The notes below the pieces were generated by a model. The model saw nothing but the letters and a program-made list of their open reading frames with translations, did no database searches and was not told where the DNA came from. The position numbers and the translations under genes are program-made. This document shows positions 59,127-64,000 of a stretch of 64,000 nt of DNA, in pieces. Source of the DNA: an uncultured bacterium (GTDB taxonomy: Bacteria; Actinomycetota; Coriobacteriia; Coriobacteriales; Eggerthellaceae); contig CAJMPP010000003.1 in NCBI GenBank assembly GCA_905215325.1, forward strand, positions 23,715 to 87,714. Reading direction: 5' to 3'. Position 1 is the first letter of the stretch. Each line of letters opens with the position of its first letter.

Positions 59127-62100
59127 CTAGCGCTTATCGCGACGGCGCATGATGCACAGCGCCGCGATGGATGCCGCGCCCGCCAGGGCCACTACCGCAA
59201 GCGGCAGGACCAGGGCAAGCTTGTCATCGCCCGTCTGGGTCAGCACCTTGCCGATGGGCCCGCTCGGCGTGAAAGTCTTGCCGCCGGGCTGCGTGGGCTG
59301 CGTGGGCTGCACGGGCGCCGGAGGCTCGGCGTACGTGTTCGTGAACGCGAGCACGTCGGCATCGCCTGCCACCGTTGCGTTCAAGTGGCCGAGCCCGTCA
59401 TCGACGACCGTCACGGTCACCTTGTACGCGTGCTTGTCGTACGTCACGTTCGCCTGCGCATCGTCGAGCTCGGTGAGCGCGAACTCGTACGTGCCGGGCT
59501 TGTCGAACGTCAGCGCCGGGAAGGCGATCTTGCCGTCGGCGGCGTTCTTCGCCTTCAGCTCGGTGCCGTCGGCCGCGGTCAGCACGAACGTGAACTGCCC
59601 GTCCTCAAGGTTCTTGCCCACCAGCGTCTTGGAGGCGCCGATGACCACGGTCGTGGGCGTTGCCTGGTAGGCGTTGGCGAAGCTCGCCTCGCGCGCGCCT
59701 TCCAGCGCATGGGCCACGCTGAGCGTGCCGTCGCCTTTGTCCTTCACCGTGGTGACCACGGTGTACGTCGCGCCGTCGTAGGTCACGCCGTTGGCGACGG
59801 TGCCGCCCCCGACCTCGTGCAACGTGTAACGGTGCGTGCCGGGCTGCGTGTACTGCACCGCGCTCAGCGCCACGCTGCCGTTGGCGGCGTTAACGCCGGT
59901 CGCCACCACATCTTCGCCCTCGAGCAGCTCGAACGCGAACTCGCCGGCAGCCATGTCGCGGCCCGTCAGCGTCTTGGTCACCGTCACCTGATCGGTCACA
60001 CTGGAGTTAGCGGGCGCCACCTTGTAGGTGTTGGCGAAGGAGAACGCCGGGCTCGCCGCATCGCCCTGGCGCTCGACCGTCAGCTTGCCGGCGCCGTCGT
60101 CGGTCACCTTGAAGCTGACCGTCTTGGTCGCCTCGGCGTCGTTGGTCACGCCGGGCACGGAACCGCTCTCCGTCACCTTATAGGTGAACACGTGGGAACG
60201 CGGCTTGCCGGACTCGGGCTCCTGGTTCGCCGGTTGGTCGGCCGGCTGGTTGCCGGGAACGACCGCGTCGACCGTGCCGCTGGCGGCATCGGAAGCCGCT
60301 ACGGCGCCCGCACCCTGCTCGTCGCCTGCCGCAGGCTTGTCACCATCGTTGGCGGCGGCGGGCTTGTCGCCCTCGTCGGCCGCCTGGGCGGAAGAGTTAT
60401 CAGCATCCGCGGCGGCCTTGCCAGCGTCGGCAACGGCCTTCGCAGCATCGGCAGCCTGGTCGGCTTCCTTGGCCGGCACTGCCTGATCAGCGGCCTTCGC
60501 GGCATCCGTTTCAGCCTTGTCGGTATCTGCGGCGGCCGTCTGGCCGTTCACGCCCAGGGCGCGGTTGAGGTCGTCCAACGTGAACGTGATGGAGCCGAAG
60601 TCCACGTTGCCGTCCGCCGTGTTCTTGGCGGTGGTGCGCTCGGGCATGGGAGCGGCCGCATCGTCGGAGGTCACCGTGAAGGTGAACTTACCCTCGATGG
60701 AGGCTGGGTCAAGCCCGGGTGCCGCCTGCAGCATCTTGACGCCGGACAGGCCCACCTGCACCGGACCGCCCGTGGAGTACGTGTTCTCGAACTTCAGGCC
60801 ATCGCCCAGGTTCGCCGTTGCCGTAAGCGAGCCATCGCCGTTATCGACGACCGTCACCGTGAACGAGATCGACTGCGTCCGCGGCGTGATGCCCTGTTTA
60901 GCCAGGCCGTCGGTCTTCTCGCAAGCCAGGTAGTTCACCGTCCACGAGATGACTCCCTTGTCGGAGGTCCTGGAGGCGTTGCCGTCCTTCACCAGGCCCT
61001 CAAGCATCTCGGTGGTGTAGTGAAGGCCGTCGAACGTCACGGTGCCATCGGCCGCGTTCTTAGCCGTCCGCAGGTCGTCCCCGCCCGTTGCGTATTTCAC
61101 CGCGAAGGTGAACTCGCCGGCGGAAAGCGGACGTCCCATGAGCGCCTTGATCGCCGTCACCTGAGCGGCGGTACCGCCCGGGTTATCGGTGGAGGCGGCA
61201 TACGCGTTGGCGAAGGGAACCACTGCGGGGCCCGTGCCAACAGCAGACGGGTCTGCGCCGTACACGTACGTCTTGGTGCCTTCAGGCCCGCCGGCCACCA
61301 CGGTCTCGACCGTCAGCGCGGCCCGCTGCGGGTTGTCCTCGACCGTCACCGTTACCGTATACTCCGTCGTGTCGTAGGTGTAGCCGGTAGCCTTTTCGCC
61401 TACCGCCTCGACCACCTTATAGGTGTACGTCTTGCCCACGTCGCTCTGACGCAGCACCACGTGCTGCTCGCCCAGCGCGGACTTCACGGCTTGCGCACCA
61501 TCGGCAGCTGCGGGCATGGCGATCTCGGCGCCTTCCAGCGGCAGGCCCAGCGCGTACGCCGACGCCTCGTCGCCAGGGGTTACCTTGATCGTGAACTGCC
61601 CCTCAGCCATATCGCGGCCGGTCAGGGTCTTGGCCACGTTCAGGCCGCCCGCCGCCGTGTAATCGATTTCAGCGGCGTAGCGATTCACGAACCTGGTGTT
61701 CTCCGCGACCGCAGAGGCCTTGAGCATACCGGAGCCATCGTCGGACACCGTCACCTTGATGGTGGCCACGTTGTCGTCGTACTGGATGCCCGGCAGCTTA
61801 TGGCCATCGGCGGGCACGACCTCGCGCACCTCGTAGGTGAACGTGCGCTTATGGTCGGGCTCGGCCTTCACCATGTCGGACGTGAACGTGATGACTCCGA
61901 ACCCGAAGCCCTCCGCGTTCGCCTTGGTCACCGTCGCGCTGGTCACATCGTTGCCCGCAGCATCCTTGGGCAGTGGACCGCCATCGAGCGCCTTCAGCTC
62001 GAACGTGAAGTTGTCGGAATCGGTCCAATTACGGCCCTCGAGCACCTTGTTCAGGCCGGCAGTGGCGGTGTCATAGCTGGTCGGAGTTGCTTGATAGCCG

Positions 62101-64000
62101 TTCGTAAACGCCACAGCCACGGGCTTGGTAGCGAGATCGATAACCTCCCCATCCAACTTGGTGGTCAGCGTCAGGTGTTTGTCGGCATCGCCGCTCATAC
62201 CCACCGTAATCTCGAGCGTATGCACGCTGTCATCATAGGAGACACCGGGCTTGACATCGGCGGGCACGACCTCGCGCACTTCGTATGCGAACGTCTTGCC
62301 GATATCAGCCTGCGTGAACGCGACGCCGCTCATCTTCGCCATATCGCACGCGACGCCATCGGCGCGCGCAGCGTTGGTGAAGCTGCGGTCGGAATCCGCC
62401 AAGCGTTTTTCAGCCTCGGCAGCGGCAACCGCACCTTCCTTGTCCACGCCATGGATGCTGAAGGAGAACTCATCAGCTGCCATGTCGCGGCCGTTCATCG
62501 TCTTCTGAACGGTGATGCCGGGGAACTGTGCATTCTGCTCGTACTTGTTCTCGAACTTCGCCGGCCCGTTGTCGTAGCTCACCTCGGCAACCAGCTTGCC
62601 CTCATGGCCATCGGTCACCTTGACCGTAACCTTGTGGACGTGGTGATCGAACACAATGCCGCCAGTTGCGGCGCCCGCTTCGTCAAGATTCTTACCGCAG
62701 TACTCGCTCTCCTGCACCGCGAACGAATACGTGCCGGGCTTCTTGAACGTCATCTCGCCGAAGGAGAACCCGGTCTCATCGCCCGCCTTCGCGCCGCTCA
62801 CCACGGCTTTGTCGGCACCCTCCGGGATGACGATGCTGCGATCTTTAACGGCCTTCTGCGTGGCGTCATCGGCCGCGCTCAGCTTGAAGCCGAACGCCTC
62901 GCCTTCCACCATATCGCGGCCGGTCAGCACCTTGATGCCGTGAATCGCCGTATCACCCTCGAGCTTGGCGGGATCGGGTTTGTACGAGTTATCGAAGCTG
63001 AACATGGCGCCGGTGATCGGCTCTTCGCTATCGTTCTTGTAGTACTTGGCGCTCAATTCAAGTCTGCCGCCAACGTCCGCGATGGTCACCTTCGCGGTCC
63101 ACACCGTCAGGTCGTACTGCATACCTGCCGGATCGAAAGTCTTGTCTGCCAGGACATCTCGCACGGCACGCCATGTACCGTCGACCTTGACCACCTCGAC
63201 GATCTTGTACTCGAAGGTGGCGTTGCGCGTTTTGGGATCGAGGTTCTCATACTTGAACGTTGCCTGCGGGAACGCGATGCCGCCGCCTGCCTCGACCGTG
63301 GTCAGGGCGCCATACCACATCTTACCGCCCCACTCGTGATCGACACGCGTCACGCCTTCGCCTTGAGGCAACGGCGCTTTGGCGTTATCCGTGCAGGCGA
63401 TCACGTGGAACATGTCGGGCTTAAGGGGGTTCTCACCTGTCGCATCCGTATACGTCTTCGTGCCGCTGGGAGTCCACTTCACCTCAGAGATATCGTACTC
63501 GTTCACGAACGTCGCCGTATCGTTCCCAATGAGCTGCGGCTTCTCATATTTCACGCCCTCGTCGCTCTTCAGCTTCGTCATCACGGACTCCACTGTCAGC
63601 TTGCCGTCGTGATTCTCGTCGGTCACCGTCACGACGACCTGGTACAACGCCTGAGATGCGCTCACGCCGGGCTTCAAGGCGCCAGGCTCATCGGATTCCC
63701 AAATCTGGTACGTGTACGTGCCCGGCTTCGTATAGTCGATGCTCTCGAAATGGAAGCCCACCGGCTCGCGCTCCTTGGCGTCTTTGCTCGTTACCACAAC
63801 ACGCGTCTCACCCTTGCTGCCGCCCAGGGTATCGGTCGGCGGCATCGGCGCCTCGACCGACGTATCGGCATCCCTCATGATGAACGTGAATTCATCGGCC
63901 AACCAATCGCGACCGGTCAGCTTCTTCTCGCCCTTCAGGTGCGTCTTGCCATCCAGCGTGCCGGATGCGGCGTACGCGTTCGTATACGTTACCGCACTCG
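59127..64000 (-). CDS. Giant LPXTG-like surface protein with pilin isopeptide-type repeats (5' end outside window)
   Basis: At least 1,620 residues; the frame stays open to the right edge. It is built from about ten repeats of roughly 110-150 residues that start with K-x-L-x-GR-D (for example AKTLTGRDMAEGQF) and end with FxNxY (FANAY, FENTY), with YxVxE in the middle. This is the FctA/Spy0128-type domain, in which Lys and Asn form isopeptide bonds using a Glu. One repeat carries a 110-residue Ala/Asp/Lys-rich insert (about 60200-60540). The C-terminus is a Pro/Gln/Thr linker, LTQTGDD as sorting motif, a membrane helix and RRRDKR. Probably a sortase-anchored adhesin. Confidence 0.9.
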   Translation of the reverse strand, partial: SAVTYTNAYAASGTLDGKTHLKGEKKLTGRDWLADEFTFIMRDADTSVEAPMPPTDTLGGSKGETRVVVTSKDAKEREPVGFHFESIDYTKPGTYTYQIWESDEPGALKPGVSASQALYQVVVTVTDENHDGKLTVESVMTKLKSDEGVKYEKPQLIGNDTATFVNEYDISEVKWTPSGTKTYTDATGENPLKPDMFHVIACTDNAKAPLPQGEGVTRVDHEWGGKMWYGALTTVEAGGGIAFPQATFKYENLDPKTRNATFEYKIVEVVKVDGTWRAVRDVLADKTFDPAGMQYDLTVWTAKVTIADVGGRLELSAKYYKNDSEEPITGAMFSFDNSYKPDPAKLEGDTAIHGIKVLTGRDMVEGEAFGFKLSAADDATQKAVKDRSIVIPEGADKAVVSGAKAGDETGFSFGEMTFKKPGTYSFAVQESEYCGKNLDEAGAATGGIVFDHHVHKVTVKVTDGHEGKLVAEVSYDNGPAKFENKYEQNAQFPGITVQKTMNGRDMAADEFSFSIHGVDKEGAVAAAEAEKRLADSDRSFTNAARADGVACDMAKMSGVAFTQADIGKTFAYEVREVVPADVKPGVSYDDSVHTLEITVGMSGDADKHLTLTTKLDGEVIDLATKPVAVAFTNGYQATPTSYDTATAGLNKVLEGRNWTDSDNFTFELKALDGGPLPKDAAGNDVTSATVTKANAEGFGFGVITFTSDMVKAEPDHKRTFTYEVREVVPADGHKLPGIQYDDNVATIKVTVSDDGSGMLKASAVAENTRFVNRYAAEIDYTAAGGLNVAKTLTGRDMAEGQFTIKVTPGDEASAYALGLPLEGAEIAMPAAADGAQAVKSALGEQHVVLRQSDVGKTYTYKVVEAVGEKATGYTYDTTEYTVTVTVEDNPQRAALTVETVVAGGPEGTKTYVYGADPSAVGTGPAVVPFANAYAASTDNPGGTAAQVTAIKALMGRPLSAGEFTFAVKYATGGDDLRTAKNAADGTVTFDGLHYTTEMLEGLVKDGNASRTSDKGVISWTVNYLACEKTDGLAKQGITPRTQSISFTVTVVDNGDGSLTATANLGDGLKFENTYSTGGPVQVGLSGVKMLQAAPGLDPASIEGKFTFTVTSDDAAAPMPERTTAKNTADGNVDFGSITFTLDDLNRALGVNGQTAAADTDKAETDAAKAADQAVPAKEADQAADAAKAVADAGKAAADADNSSAQAADEGDKPAAANDGDKPAAGDEQGAGAVAASDAASGTVDAVVPGNQPADQPANQEPESGKPRSHVFTYKVTESGSVPGVTNDAEATKTVSFKVTDDGAGKLTVERQGDAASPAFSFANTYKVAPANSSVTDQVTVTKTLTGRDMAAGEFAFELLEGEDVVATGVNAANGSVALSAVQYTQPGTHRYTLHEVGGGTVANGVTYDGATYTVVTTVKDKGDGTLSVAHALEGAREASFANAYQATPTTVVIGASKTLVGKNLEDGQFTFVLTAADGTELKAKNAADGKIAFPALTFDKPGTYEFALTELDDAQANVTYDKHAYKVTVTVVDDGLGHLNATVAGDADVLAFTNTYAEPPAPVQPTQPTQPGGKTFTPSGPIGKVLTQTGDDKLALVLPLAVVALAGAASIAALCIMRRRDKR

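Noticed and set aside
63399..63414. Second parS-like site (CACGTG core with TGTTC on one side)
   Set aside because: Only one half matches and it lies inside the surface-protein gene; chance is likely.

Overview
The window is high-GC, densely coded DNA. It most resembles an anaerobic gut actinobacterium of the Eggerthellaceae (Eggerthella/Gordonibacter type). The pointers are arginine deiminase with an arginine:ornithine-type antiporter, a YedE/TusA/DUF3343 selenium-type cluster, hydrogenase maturation genes, many amino-acid and small-molecule transporters, an acetamidase/formamidase, tandem universal stress proteins, and a very large repeat-built surface protein. Genus is an inference from gene content; no rRNA is present.

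Layout. 1-9.6 kb: the end of arcA, an arginine:ornithine-type antiporter, a TetR regulator, two paralogous MHS-type MFS transporters that each sit behind a small overlapping upstream ORF, an unknown protein with a DMT permease, and a glycine-amidinotransferase-like enzyme. 10.4-16.4 kb: hypD, hypC and hypF, then glucose-6-phosphate isomerase. 16.7-24.5 kb: L-lactate dehydrogenase, a TraX-like membrane protein, an LCP wall-polymer ligase, an ArsB/NhaD-type ion transporter, and a single-chain MurT-GatD fusion. 24.5-31.1 kb: tRNA-Thr(CGU), a Usp protein, an APC permease, acetamidase/formamidase, the DUF3343-TusA-YedE cluster, a tandem 78-bp repeat and an initiator tRNA-Met.

31.1-42.6 kb is an integrative mobilizable element inserted in the 3' end of the initiator tRNA gene. 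It has a 48-bp att duplication (31 bp perfect), clustered GTGGTCCC boxes at both ends, a tyrosine integrase, an excisionase-like protein, a RepA-like ATPase, MobC, a relaxase and a VirD4/TraG coupling protein. Its cargo is an AbiE-like toxin-antitoxin pair with a DUF3788 gene, a broken surface or secreted protein, a truncated IS256 transposase, and an unknown protein with a CGNR-like zinc finger. Two genes in the element carry +1 homopolymer frameshifts. No secretion-channel genes are seen, so it probably borrows one.

42.6-59.1 kb: an AGCS symporter, a GGDEF diguanylate cyclase, the pdxT/pdxS pair for PLP synthesis facing a divergent PdxR-type regulator (with an exact match to the bacterial parS consensus between them), an aminotransferase, a Usp protein, a TSUP permease, and a six-gene cluster pxpB-pxpC-accB-accC-DUF1445-pxpA. 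The cluster reads as a 5-oxoproline (pyroglutamate)/D-glutamate module combined with biotin-carboxylase subunits. 59.1-64 kb: the C-terminal 1,600 or so residues of a giant pilin-like surface protein, which runs off the right edge.

Most interesting items: a 120-nt intergenic element present twice with co-varying nested stems (20414 and 47019); the perfect parS site; the two transporter leader ORFs; the MurT-GatD fusion; the pxp/acc/D-glutamate-cyclase cluster with a perfect 32-bp palindrome before pxpA; and the mobilizable element with its arm-site clusters.
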